In this document: positions 16,644-24,949 of the stretch, in pieces | Numbering within the stretch: position 1 is the first letter of the stretch | Layout of the letters: each line of letters opens with the position of its first letter | Assembly (NCBI RefSeq): GCF_014639315.1 | Contig: NZ_BMFY01000014.1 | Location: forward strand, 1,883 to 65,882 | Reading direction: 5' to 3' | DNA length: 64,000 nt | From: Sediminivirga luteola | Lineage (GTDB): Bacteria > Actinomycetota > Actinomycetes > Actinomycetales > Brevibacteriaceae | Program-made: the position numbers and the translations under genes | Notes under the pieces: generated by a model | Databases searched by the model: none | Told to the model about the DNA's origin: nothing | Seen by the model: only the letters and a program-made list of their open reading frames with translations

Positions 16644-16671
16644 CCTATACGTTTTCGCAGAATCGTATAGG
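16644..16671. promoter_or_regulatory. Inverted repeat CCTATACG-N12-CGTATAGG, likely operator
   Basis: Two perfect 8-bp arms separated by 12 bp lie 38 bp in front of the first gene of the sugar-acid operon. The spacing places both half-sites on the same DNA face, as expected for a dimeric repressor. The GntR protein encoded second in the operon is the obvious candidate. A promoter for the minus strand would overlap it. Confidence 0.55.
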
Positions 16672-16744
16672 CAATGGGCAAGCGTGGCAAGGGTCACAGT
16701 TGCCCGATGCGCTGACCACATGCCGGGGACGGTGCGCGGAACGA

Positions 16745-16802
16745 AACCGTGGTGCTCACCCCGGTGCGTGCGCAACCGTGGCGCCCACCCCGGTGCGTGC
16801 CG
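16745..16802. repeat. 29-bp tandem direct repeat, two copies
   Basis: The block AACCGTGGTGCTCACCCCGG and the 9 bp after it (16745-16773) is followed directly by a second copy (16774-16802) differing at about three bases. It lies in the gap between the sugar-acid operon promoter and the end of the ABC transporter operon. No function is apparent. Confidence 0.7.
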
Positions 16803-16821
16803 CGCCAGCAGCCCGTCTGCG

Positions 16822-18630
16822 CTATCCGCGCAGCCGCGGTGCCGCTGCGACGAGCGCTTTCGTATAGGGCTCCCCCGGGTGGCTGAAGATCTCCTCGGTG
16901 GGGCCGTGTTCCACGATCCGGCCGTCTCGCATCACCATGACGTCGTCGGTCACGGCCCGCACCACGCCCAGATCGTGTGAGACGAGTATCAGGCTCAGCC
17001 CCAGTTCGGCTCGCAGCTCGTCCAGCAGGTCCAGCACCTGGGCCTGGATCGACACGTCCAGGCTGGAGAGTGGTTCATCGGCGATGAGCAGCTCGGGTCG
17101 CTGCGCCAGGGCCCGGGCGATGGCGACCCGCTGCCGTTGACCGGGGGACAGGTTCCGCGGCCGCCTGGCGGCGATCTCCTCGGTCAGCCGCACTCGCCGC
17201 AGGAGTGCTGGGACCTCGCTGCGCGCCCCGGCCGCATCGGCGAGCGTCTTCCCGACCGTCCATCGCGGGTCCAGCGCCCCGAAGGGGTCCTGCGGCACCG
17301 CGGCGATCCGCCGGCGCCGGGATCGCCGGCGGCTCTCGGGACCCGGTACCCAGGCTTCGCCCGCGAGTTCCATGGTGCCGGAGTCCGGCCGTTGAAGGCC
17401 CAGGAGAACCCGCGCGAAGGTCGACTTCCCCGAACCGGACTCGCCGACGATGCCCAGGCTGCTGCCGCGCCGGAGCTCCGCCGAGACGCCTTCCACCGCC
17501 TGCAGGCGCCTGCCGCCGGGCAACCGGAACGACACGTGGATGTCCCGTGCCCGCAGCAACGGCGGCTCTCCGGGAGCCGGCTCGCCAGAATCCGGCGCCA
17601 CAGCATCAGGACCCGGCACCGTGACGCCGGGAGCCGGCTGCTCCGGCGCGGCTCGACGTGGCCGCTCCGCCGGTACGGCGTCCAGCAGCATCCGGGTATA
17701 CGAGTGCCCGGGCGCGGAGACGACCCTCGTCGCCGGCCCTTCCTCGACCACTTGCCCCTCGCGCATCACCAGGATCCGGTTGGCCAGCTGCGCCACCACG
17801 GCCAGATCGTGGCTGATCAGCAGAACGCCGCGACCCTCATCGGCGAACGAGGCCAACAGCTTCAGGATCCCCGCCTGCACGGTCGCATCCAGGGCGGTCG
17901 TGGGTTCATCGGCGATCAGCAGGTCCGGCTCAGCCGCGATCGCCGCGGCGATGAGCACCCGCTGCCGCAGCCCGCCGGAGAGCTCGCCCGGCCGTTGACC
18001 CGCGCGCAGTTCGGGCTCGGGCACCCCGGCACGCGTGAGCAGCTCAACCACTCGCTGCCGCCGGGCCCCGGCGTCCAGCCCGGTATGGAGGCGCAGTGCA
18101 TCGGCGATCTCACGGCCCACCGGACGCAACGGGTCCAGCCCCGCGAACGGATCCTGAGCCACCAAACCCACGCGATTCCCGCGCAGGTCCCGCAGGCGCC
18201 GCTCCAGCTGTGCGCCGCGGGTTTCGGTCACCCCGTGCAAGACCCGCCTCAGCCGCGACGGTTCGCGTTCGCGGGCCGGACCAGTTGAGCGGCCGAGGTC
18301 TCCGTTTCCGTGGCTGCCGGGACGTCGGCCGGCACTCGCAGCGTCCGGCACCGTGCCATCGGCGCGGGTCGCGTCGGCCAGCACATTGACCCCGGCGACA
18401 CGCAGCCGCGCGGCGCGCACATCCACTCCCGAGGACGTCCCGGAGACAGTTCCCCCCGCCAAGCCCAGCAGAGCGCGTGCCGTCACGCTCTTCCCCGAGC
18501 CCGACTCCCCGACGAGCGCCACGACCTCACCGGGACTGACCTGCAAGGACACACCACGGACGGCCGGCACCCCGCGGAACGAGACGTGCAGGTCCCGGAC
18601 GTCGACGAGGAGGTCGCTGTCCCGGCTCAT
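16822..18630 (-). CDS. Oligopeptide-type ABC importer ATPase, two nucleotide-binding domains fused
   Basis: A 602-residue protein carrying two complete ABC ATPase domains of the DppD/DppF type. The first has Walker [10 protein letters not shown] near residue 42, signature LSGGLRQRV and Walker [13 protein letters not shown]; the second has GESGSGKST near residue 410, LSPGQRQRV and [12 protein letters not shown]. Each is followed by the peptide/nickel-family C-terminal stretch ([16 protein letters not shown] and [16 protein letters not shown]). An unusually long insert of about 70 residues follows Walker A in domain one. It energises the permeases encoded just upstream; its ATG overlaps the permease stop by 4 bp. 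Confidence 0.92.
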   Translation of the reverse strand: MSRDSDLLVDVRDLHVSFRGVPAVRGVSLQVSPGEVVALVGESGSGKSVTARALLGLAGGTVSGTSSGVDVRAARLRVAGVNVLADATRADGTVPDAASAGRRPGSHGNGDLGRSTGPAREREPSRLRRVLHGVTETRGAQLERRLRDLRGNRVGLVAQDPFAGLDPLRPVGREIADALRLHTGLDAGARRQRVVELLTRAGVPEPELRAGQRPGELSGGLRQRVLIAAAIAAEPDLLIADEPTTALDATVQAGILKLLASFADEGRGVLLISHDLAVVAQLANRILVMREGQVVEEGPATRVVSAPGHSYTRMLLDAVPAERPRRAAPEQPAPGVTVPGPDAVAPDSGEPAPGEPPLLRARDIHVSFRLPGGRRLQAVEGVSAELRRGSSLGIVGESGSGKSTFARVLLGLQRPDSGTMELAGEAWVPGPESRRRSRRRRIAAVPQDPFGALDPRWTVGKTLADAAGARSEVPALLRRVRLTEEIAARRPRNLSPGQRQRVAIARALAQRPELLIADEPLSSLDVSIQAQVLDLLDELRAELGLSLILVSHDLGVVRAVTDDVMVMRDGRIVEHGPTEEIFSHPGEPYTKALVAAAPRLRG

Positions 18631-19571
18631 GATTCCCTCACCCTCTGCTCCAGCGAGCGGCCCAGCAGAGTGGCGGCCGTCGCGGCCAGCACGATGGCGG
18701 TGCCCGGCGCGATGGTCAGCCACGGGGCCACCTCCAGATACGTGCGGCCGGCGGCCAGCATCGCGCCCCATTCCGCCGCCGGCGGGGGAGTGCCCAGCCC
18801 CAGGAAGCTCAGCGCGGAGGCCCACACGATGGTCTGGCCCAGTCCCAGCGTCGCCAGCACGAAGACGCTGCCGAGCGCATTGGGCAGGATGTGGCCGGTG
18901 AACCTGCGCCACCAGCCGTGTCCCAGCAGCACCGCGGCCTCGACGTACCCGGCTTGGCGGACGCGGCGGAACTCCCCGCCGATGATGCGCGCATACCCCG
19001 GTGCCACCGAGAGGCCCACCGCGATCGTCGCCACCACGGGACTCGGACCCGTCAGAGCGATCAGCAGCAACGCCAGCAAGATGCCCGGGAAGGCGAAGAA
19101 CACCTCGGTCACCCGGCCCGCGGTGAAGTCCAGCCACCGGGGGCCGAGCCCCGCCGCGGCGCCGAGGACCAGCGCCAGGACGAGGCCGATCGCGGTGGCG
19201 GCCACCCCGATCAGCAGAGACGGGCGGGCGCCGTGCACCACCCGGGTGTACACGTCCCGGCCCGATTCGTCCGTGCCGAAAGGATGCGCCCACGACGGCG
19301 GCTGGAAGGCGTCGACGGGATTCACCGCGAGCGGACTGCCGGGCGCGAGGAGACCCGGGGCCACGGCAGCAGCGACGAACAAGAGCAAGATCACAGCGGA
19401 GGCCAGCTCGACCAGACGGATCCGGCGCAGCATCCGTCGCCAGGCCGGAAGCGCACCGTCTCTCCCGGTCTCGGTAGCTCGGTTCGGTCCAGTCGGTAGT
19501 CGCATGTCGGCGGGAGGGGCCTCTGGTGCTTCTTCAGGCGGACGCGACCGTTGACCGTGCGAGTCGCTCAT
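18627..19571 (-). CDS. ABC importer permease, DppC type
   Basis: A 314-residue inner-membrane protein. After a hydrophilic N-terminal 45 residues come a first membrane helix, the HPFGTDESGRDVYTRVVHGA motif diagnostic of DppC/OppC permeases, and four to five further helices with the EAAVLLGHGWWRRFTGHILPN coupling loop. It forms the channel with the DppB-type permease whose gene overlaps it by 4 bp. The ligand could be a peptide or nickel-type complex; context does not decide. Confidence 0.92.
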   Translation of the reverse strand: MSDSHGQRSRPPEEAPEAPPADMRLPTGPNRATETGRDGALPAWRRMLRRIRLVELASAVILLLFVAAAVAPGLLAPGSPLAVNPVDAFQPPSWAHPFGTDESGRDVYTRVVHGARPSLLIGVAATAIGLVLALVLGAAAGLGPRWLDFTAGRVTEVFFAFPGILLALLLIALTGPSPVVATIAVGLSVAPGYARIIGGEFRRVRQAGYVEAAVLLGHGWWRRFTGHILPNALGSVFVLATLGLGQTIVWASALSFLGLGTPPPAAEWGAMLAAGRTYLEVAPWLTIAPGTAIVLAATAATLLGRSLEQRVRES

Positions 19572-20518
19572 ACCCGCCTCCTCCTGGGATCGACCAGCAT
19601 CTCCAGCAGATCACCGGCGAAGGTGATGAGCACGTACGCCAGCGCCACGACCAGCACTGTCCCGGTCACCACGGGGACGTCGCGGCCCTGCACGGCCAGG
19701 AACAGCGTGCGCCCCAAGCCGGGTCGGGCGAAGAGCGTCTCCACGATCACCGCCCCGCTGATCAGCGTGCCGAACGCCCAGCCGCTCAGACTGGCGGCAG
19801 GCAGCACCGCGTGCCGGAGCACGTGCCGCCAGAACAGTCCGGCCGGGGATTCTCCGCGCGCCCGGGCGGAAAGCGCGAACGTCGAGGCGAGGGCGTCATC
19901 GGCGCTCTCCCGCATCACCTGCCCCAGGAAACCCGCCAGCGGGATCGCCAGGGTCAGCGCCGGCAGGATGAGCCCTGGCAGATCCGGCGTGCTCACCGAG
20001 GGAAGCCAGCCGAGCGTCGTGGCGAAGACCAGGATCAGCACCGCGCCGAGCCAGAAATGCGGCAGCGCGGCGGCAGTCACCTCCATGATGGTGCCCAGCA
20101 CCCGGGACACACGGCCCCCGCGGGCCGCTTGCCGGACCAGCAGCAGCGCGAGTGCCCAGCCGAGGAGCAGCGCCGTGAGGGCCAGAGCCAGGGTGCCTGG
20201 CAGCTGCTCGCCGATGACCTCCGTGACGGGGGCACGCAGCGCATAGGAGGTGCCCAGGTCACCGCTGAGCAGACCGCCCAGGTAGCGGAGGTACTGCTCC
20301 CACAACGGCAGATCCAGGCCGTATTCGGCGCGCGCCGCGGCGAGGGCTTCCTCCCCGGCCTGGGAACCGGGGCCGCCGATGATCGTCTCGGCTGGGTCGC
20401 CGGGTACTGCCCGGACGGCGAAGAAGGTGATCGTCGCCGCCGCCCACAGCACGAAGACCGCGCCGAGCACACGCAGCCCGGCACGTGCGGTCAGGGCAGG
20501 CGCTAGTCCTCCAGCCAC
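19568..20518 (-). CDS. ABC importer permease, DppB type
   Basis: A 316-residue permease with six predicted membrane segments. Characteristic DppB elements are FFAVRAVPGDPAE near the N-terminus, YGLDLPLWEQYLRYLGGL and the RARGESPAGLFWRHVLRHA coupling loop, followed by ALAYVLITFAGDLLEMLVDP at the end. It shares a 16-bp overlap with the substrate-binding gene upstream and a 4-bp overlap with the DppC-type gene downstream, so all four transporter genes form one operon. Confidence 0.92.
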   Translation of the reverse strand: MAGGLAPALTARAGLRVLGAVFVLWAAATITFFAVRAVPGDPAETIIGGPGSQAGEEALAAARAEYGLDLPLWEQYLRYLGGLLSGDLGTSYALRAPVTEVIGEQLPGTLALALTALLLGWALALLLVRQAARGGRVSRVLGTIMEVTAAALPHFWLGAVLILVFATTLGWLPSVSTPDLPGLILPALTLAIPLAGFLGQVMRESADDALASTFALSARARGESPAGLFWRHVLRHAVLPAASLSGWAFGTLISGAVIVETLFARPGLGRTLFLAVQGRDVPVVTGTVLVVALAYVLITFAGDLLEMLVDPRRRRV

Positions 20519-22239
20519 GCATCCACGAACGTCGGCGTGGACACCGCCAGCGTGCGCACCCCGTGCAGCCCGGCACGATGCAGGAAGTGGTTCTGCTGGT
20601 CGTACAGCGGCAGGATGTAGTGCCCGCCGAGAATGATCTCCTGGGCCTGGCGGTACAGCTGACCGCGCTCGGTCTCGTCCTCGGTGCGGGCAGCCTCGTC
20701 CAGCAGCTCGTCCAGCTGCGGGTCGTCCAGCTGGGCGTGGTTGGCGAAGTACCCGCTGGGGGCCGGCTCGATGCCGTCGGAGTGGTACAGCACCCGCAGC
20801 ACGTCCGGTCCGGTGCGGGTGTACGGCGCGCTGACCAGCTCGTACTCGTTCTTCGCGAGGGCCTCGTACCAGGAGGCGAGGTCCAGCTGCTGGATCTGGA
20901 CGTCGAAACCGGCCTCGGCGACGGCGGCCTGGATCTGCTCGAACAGGGAGATCTCAGCCGGAATCGACTGGTTGGTGCTGACCGGGAACCGCAGGGTCAG
21001 GCGCTCGCCGTCCTTGGTGCGCACGCCGTCGTCACCGGCCGTCCAGCCGGCCTCGTCGAGCAGCGCGGCGGCCTCTTCGAGGTCGGTGCCGAACGGCGCC
21101 GGGTCGGCGTGGACGTGACGTTCGATCGACGACAGCGCAGAGTACGAGCGCTCAGCGGTGCCGAAGAACAGCGACTCGATGCCCTCGTCCACGGCGGCGG
21201 CGCGGATGAACGCGGTGCGGACACGGTCGTCGTCAAACGGCGCCTGCCCGGCGTTGAGCTCGATCCGGTTGCTGGCGCCGGGGCGCGGTGCGTCGATGTG
21301 CGCGATGGCATCGTCCTCGGCCGCGCGGGAGATGGCGTCCGGCTGGGCGTTGTCGATGACGTGGACCTCCCCGGAGGCCAGCGCGGAGTAGCGCGTGGCC
21401 GCCTCGGGGATGAAACGCCATTCGATCCGCTCCAGACGGGCCGGACCGGTGTTCTCCGCTGCCGGGTCGGGCGAGGTGTACTCCTCGTTGCGCTCCAGGA
21501 CGATGGACTCCTGGCGGTTCCACTCGGACACGGTGAACGGTCCGGTGCCCACGGGGGCGGCGCAGTTCTCCTCCATGCCGCGCTCCAGGGCGGCGGGGGA
21601 CTGGATGGCCAGCCACGGCATGGCAAGGTTCTCCAGCAGGGCACTGTCCGGCTCGCTCAGGTGGATGCGGGCGGTGCGCTCGTCCACCTCTTCCACGTCC
21701 TCGACCTTCTCCAGGGCGAGGTAGCCGGTGGAGGAGCCGGTCTCGGGATCCTGCAGATGCGCGATATTGGCGGCGACCGCTTCGGAGGTCAGCGGCGTGC
21801 CGTCGGTGAAGGTCACGTCGTCGCGCACCGTGACGTCCAGGGCCAGGCCGTCCTCGGCCAGCTCCCAGCTCTCGGCGAGCCACGGCACCGGCTCGCGGTT
21901 CTCGTCCAGGGCGGTGAGCTGCTCCAGGTACTGGGTGGCGACGAGCGCCTGCGGATAGTTGCCGCCGACGTGCGGGTCCAGGCAGGTCGGCTCGGCATCG
22001 CCGGAGGCGTAGACGAGGGTGCCGCCCTCGACCGGGCCCTCGGCTTCGCTGCCGGTGCCGGTGCCGCCACTGCAGGCGGCCAGCAGGAGGGCGCCGATGG
22101 CGGTGGCGCCGACGGCGGCGCGGCGCAGTGGACGGTGCCGCGAGGGCGATGATTGGACTCGTAAGAGGCGTCGGGATGCGTGCGTGGTGGTGTCGGAAGC
22201 GGCGCCGATGCCGCTGGTGCCATCGTCGAGGCGGGTCAT
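20503..22239 (-). CDS. ABC importer substrate-binding lipoprotein, family 5
   Basis: A 578-residue extracellular solute-binding protein of the DppA/OppA/NikA class. A signal peptide near residues 40-60 ends in the lipobox LLLAAC, so it is membrane-tethered. Family pattern follows: GGTLVYASGDAEPTCLDPH, LAESWELAEDGLALDVTVRDDVTFTDG (here described, both halves in order) and PRPGASNRIELNAGQAPFDD. The ATG at 22239 is supported by an AGGAAAGG ribosome site; starts nearer to the signal peptide are possible because the first 35 residues are not typical. A TAGAAT -10-like box lies on the minus strand at 22315-22310. Confidence 0.9.
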   Translation of the reverse strand: MTRLDDGTSGIGAASDTTTHASRRLLRVQSSPSRHRPLRRAAVGATAIGALLLAACSGGTGTGSEAEGPVEGGTLVYASGDAEPTCLDPHVGGNYPQALVATQYLEQLTALDENREPVPWLAESWELAEDGLALDVTVRDDVTFTDGTPLTSEAVAANIAHLQDPETGSSTGYLALEKVEDVEEVDERTARIHLSEPDSALLENLAMPWLAIQSPAALERGMEENCAAPVGTGPFTVSEWNRQESIVLERNEEYTSPDPAAENTGPARLERIEWRFIPEAATRYSALASGEVHVIDNAQPDAISRAAEDDAIAHIDAPRPGASNRIELNAGQAPFDDDRVRTAFIRAAAVDEGIESLFFGTAERSYSALSSIERHVHADPAPFGTDLEEAAALLDEAGWTAGDDGVRTKDGERLTLRFPVSTNQSIPAEISLFEQIQAAVAEAGFDVQIQQLDLASWYEALAKNEYELVSAPYTRTGPDVLRVLYHSDGIEPAPSGYFANHAQLDDPQLDELLDEAARTEDETERGQLYRQAQEIILGGHYILPLYDQQNHFLHRAGLHGVRTLAVSTPTFVDAWLED

Positions 22240-22446
22240 GGGGACCTTTCCTGAGCCGTATGCGGTGCCTCCGGCGGGCGGCTGTTTCGCGGGCCGGGGC
22301 TAAGCGACGATTCTAAGGAACCTCCCAGGGGTACTCCACCGTTTGTGAGTGACGTCATGCCGGAAGGGACCCAGCTGCGTCATGCAGCGTCATGTGGAGC
22401 CGGTCACCGCGAAGCAGGGCGATGGCCGGCTGCGTCGGCGGGCGGC

Positions 22447-22475
22447 TTGGAGTGGCCGCGTGCCCATGGGACAAT
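22447..22475 (+). promoter_or_regulatory. Promoter of the tRNA-Ser gene
   Basis: TTGGAG (22447-22452) and GACAAT (22470-22475) are spaced by 17 bp and would start transcription about 40 nt ahead of the mature tRNA, leaving a short 5' leader for RNase P. Confidence 0.55.
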
Positions 22476-22523
22476 GACAGACGGTCCCGCGGCCCTGTGC
22501 TCCGGCGCGCCGTGCCGGGACCT

Positions 22524-22611
22524 GGAGGTGTGACAGAGCGGCCGAATGTGACGGTCTTGAAAACCGTTGTAGGGTAACCCCCTACCCAGGGTTCGAATCC
22601 CTGCGCCTCCG
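22524..22611 (+). tRNA. tRNA-Ser (anticodon TGA)
   Basis: The 88-nt sequence folds into a class II tRNA. The acceptor stem GGAGGTG pairs with CGCCTCC (one G-T pair), the anticodon loop is CTTGAAA with anticodon TGA (reads UCA and other UCN codons), a long variable arm TAGGGTAACCCCCTA follows, and the T loop is GGTTCGAATCC. The 3' CCA is not encoded. The long variable arm is expected for serine tRNAs. Confidence 0.95.
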
Positions 22612-22843
22612 CTTTGCAATGACAGTTGCTCGCCTGCAGATACATAGGGCAGGCGGCATGGCGTGACCTCGCTGACGCGGTCACGTCATCATCGGTGACG
22701 ACATGTCCTGGCCCTTTTACTCTGCTTCGTACCGGTAGCGTGCTTGAGAGGGGACACCCCGCAGCGACACCGTTGGCTTTCCCTTTGGCCGCCGGAGGTT
22801 AACCGGGTATCGGCGACGCCTTTCTCCAGGTTGGCTTAGAGCT

Positions 22844-23701
22844 ATGAGCACAAGCGAATTCCCGAGTCCCGCTGTCCCCCGACTGAGCCGGAGACTGCTT
22901 CTTCACCTCACTGTGGCCGTGGGCCTCTCGTTCCTCGGCATCACGGCACTCTGCCTTCCGTTCCTGCTGACCGGCGCCGATGTGCCTGGCTGGCTCCTTC
23001 TGGCCGGTCGCTGGATACCGGCGGCGGCAGGTCTCACGGCCTTGATTCTCGTGCCGGTGGGCGGCGCCTGGGCCCAGTGGTGGCGGTTGCGCCCTGGCGG
23101 CTGGCGCGGTGTCCTCAAGAGCTATGGCTGGGCGGTGGGTGTCATGGCAGTCGTCCTCATCCTGCCGGCCTTGCTCACAGCGTTGTTCACCCCGGTCTCG
23201 TTGGTGCCGTGGCCGATGGTGGTCTCGGCGGCGACTCTCATCCTGGGCGGTGGCCTCGTGTTCGTTCTGAGCACTGTGGGGGAGGAGGCGTTCTGGCGTG
23301 GGCATATGCAGACCGCTCTGCGAAGTCTCGGTTTCTGGCGTTCCTCGCTGCTGATCGGCGTCATCTGGATGCTCTGGCACTTTCCGTTGCACGCGGTTTA
23401 TTGGGCCCAGGGCAGCATGCCGGTGCCGCTGCTGCTGGCCAGTACGGTCAGCCTCCTGGCCTGGGCGCCGCTTCTGGCCGCTTTGGCGGACCGGGGCGGC
23501 AGCGTCTGGGCGGCGGCTTTCGCGCACGCGGTACCGGTGTCCGCAGTGCAACTGGTGCAAGGAGGCGCTGAGCAGACTGTGGTTCTGGTGACCGTGAGCG
23601 GCCTGTCAATGGCATGCATGCTCTCACTCGCCTGGCTTCTGAGAAGGAGATCTGCGAGACCCGTGAGTGATGCCAAGCAGCCATCATCTGCCGGGGGTTG
23701 A
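22844..23701 (+). CDS. CPBP family intramembrane metalloprotease
   Basis: A 285-residue membrane protein with about eight hydrophobic segments. The CPBP/Abi motifs are present: STVGEEAFWRGHMQT near residue 145 (EExxxR), WMLWHFPLHAVYW near residue 185 (the FxxxH/W..H pattern) and AAFAHAVP near residue 230. These carry the metal-binding Glu and His residues of the glutamic-type intramembrane proteases related to Rce1. Roles in this family range from prenyl-protein or bacteriocin processing to stress signalling; the substrate here is unknown. It stands alone, downstream of tRNA-Ser, and converges on the oxidoreductase gene. Confidence 0.85.
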   Translation: MSTSEFPSPAVPRLSRRLLLHLTVAVGLSFLGITALCLPFLLTGADVPGWLLLAGRWIPAAAGLTALILVPVGGAWAQWWRLRPGGWRGVLKSYGWAVGVMAVVLILPALLTALFTPVSLVPWPMVVSAATLILGGGLVFVLSTVGEEAFWRGHMQTALRSLGFWRSSLLIGVIWMLWHFPLHAVYWAQGSMPVPLLLASTVSLLAWAPLLAALADRGGSVWAAAFAHAVPVSAVQLVQGGAEQTVVLVTVSGLSMACMLSLAWLLRRRSARPVSDAKQPSSAGG

Positions 23702-23801
23702 GAGAGAAGACGGGGCTCCGCGCAGCGCAGCGTGTCACGCCCCTGGTCGCTGTTCGCGGGGCATCCTGTTCAGGTCACATCGGCGACCAGAGCCAGGCGG
23801 C

Positions 23802-24812
23802 TCAGCCGGACAGCTCCTCGCCGGGGTAGCGCAGGCCGATCAGCGCGCGGATGGTGTCGAGGGTTTCCATGATCGCGATGGACTCCTCGGCGGGTAGTTC
23901 CTCCGTCGTCGTCCGCCCCTCGCGGAGAGCCGCTTCGACGGCGAGCGCTTGATGGTGCATGCCGCGGCCTCGGCCCCGGCCGGGACCGATGCCGTCGAAA
24001 CTGTCAACGACCGTCCCCGCGGCGTCGACCAGCCGCACCGTGGAGGGCCCGTACCAGATGCCATCGACCTCCAGCCGGGCGTCGACGCCCACGATGGTGG
24101 CGGTGGTAGGCGACGCTGCGGTCTTCGCGCAGTGCAGCACCGCCTGCGCCCCGCTGTCGTAGCTGAGCACCGCCGAGGTCTGGTCGTCCACGTGCAGCGC
24201 GCTGAAGGTCGCATCGGCCTGGATCCTTGCCGGGGCACCCAGCAGGTCCCAGGCCAGGGACAGCGGGTAGATGCCGAGGTCCAGCAGGGCACCCCCGCCC
24301 AGGCGGGGATCGTTCACCCGGTGGTCCGGATTGCCGGGCAGGCGCTGGCCGTGATCGGCGACCACGGTGCGCAGCTCGCCCAGGGCGCCGCTGCTGACGA
24401 CCTGCCGCACATACGCCATATGCGGGAGGAAACGCGTCCACATCGCCTCCTGCACCAGCAGCCCGTGACGCCCGGCGAGCTCCACCACGGCGCGGGCCTC
24501 GCGGGCGTTCATGGTGAAGGGCTTCTCCAGCAGCACATGCTTGCCGGCTGTCAGTGCCAGGGCCGCATGCTCCGCGTGCATCGGATGCGGCGTGGCCACG
24601 TACACGATGTCCACCCGCGGATCGTTCACCAGGGCGCTGTACGAACCGTGGGCAGTGACCTCCTGACCGCCGAGCGCGCTGCTGAAGGCGCGGGCCGCCT
24701 CATCGGACCGGGAACCGACTGCGGTGACGCTGAGCCCCGCCAGCAGCAGATCGCGGGCGAAGGTCCTCGCGATGAAGCCTGTCCCCAGAATGCCCCAGCG
24801 TAGTGATGCCAT
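23802..24812 (-). CDS. Gfo/Idh/MocA family oxidoreductase
   Basis: A 336-residue NAD(P)-dependent oxidoreductase. The Rossmann motif GILGTGFIARTFARDL is at residues 7-22, VDIVYVATPHPMHAEHA carries the conserved P-H, and HVLLEKPFTMNAREAR holds the catalytic EKP motif. The C-terminal alpha/beta domain includes HRVNDPRLGGGALLDLGIYP, a region shared with trans-dihydrodiol and glucose-fructose-type dehydrogenases. The sugar or polyol substrate cannot be told. It appears monocistronic. Confidence 0.88.
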   Translation of the reverse strand: MASLRWGILGTGFIARTFARDLLLAGLSVTAVGSRSDEAARAFSSALGGQEVTAHGSYSALVNDPRVDIVYVATPHPMHAEHAALALTAGKHVLLEKPFTMNAREARAVVELAGRHGLLVQEAMWTRFLPHMAYVRQVVSSGALGELRTVVADHGQRLPGNPDHRVNDPRLGGGALLDLGIYPLSLAWDLLGAPARIQADATFSALHVDDQTSAVLSYDSGAQAVLHCAKTAASPTTATIVGVDARLEVDGIWYGPSTVRLVDAAGTVVDSFDGIGPGRGRGRGMHHQALAVEAALREGRTTTEELPAEESIAIMETLDTIRALIGLRYPGEELSG

Positions 24813-24949
24813 CGGTCTGGCCCGTCCTTTCAGGAAGACTGAGCGTCCGGCGGGCCGGTACCCAGGCGCGATCGCACCATCGCGATCGGCGCGGTCAGTC
24901 TCTCATGAGCAGCCCCTCACGCCAACGATCCCGTGCCCGCTCGGCCCCC

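Noticed and set aside
16855..16875. CGTATAGGG inside the ABC ATPase gene as a second GntR site
   Set aside because: Only one half-site is present and it lies within coding sequence.
22524..22843. Integrated element at tRNA-Ser
   Set aside because: No integrase and no repeat of the tRNA 3' end was seen in the window; the following gene is a simple CPBP protease.
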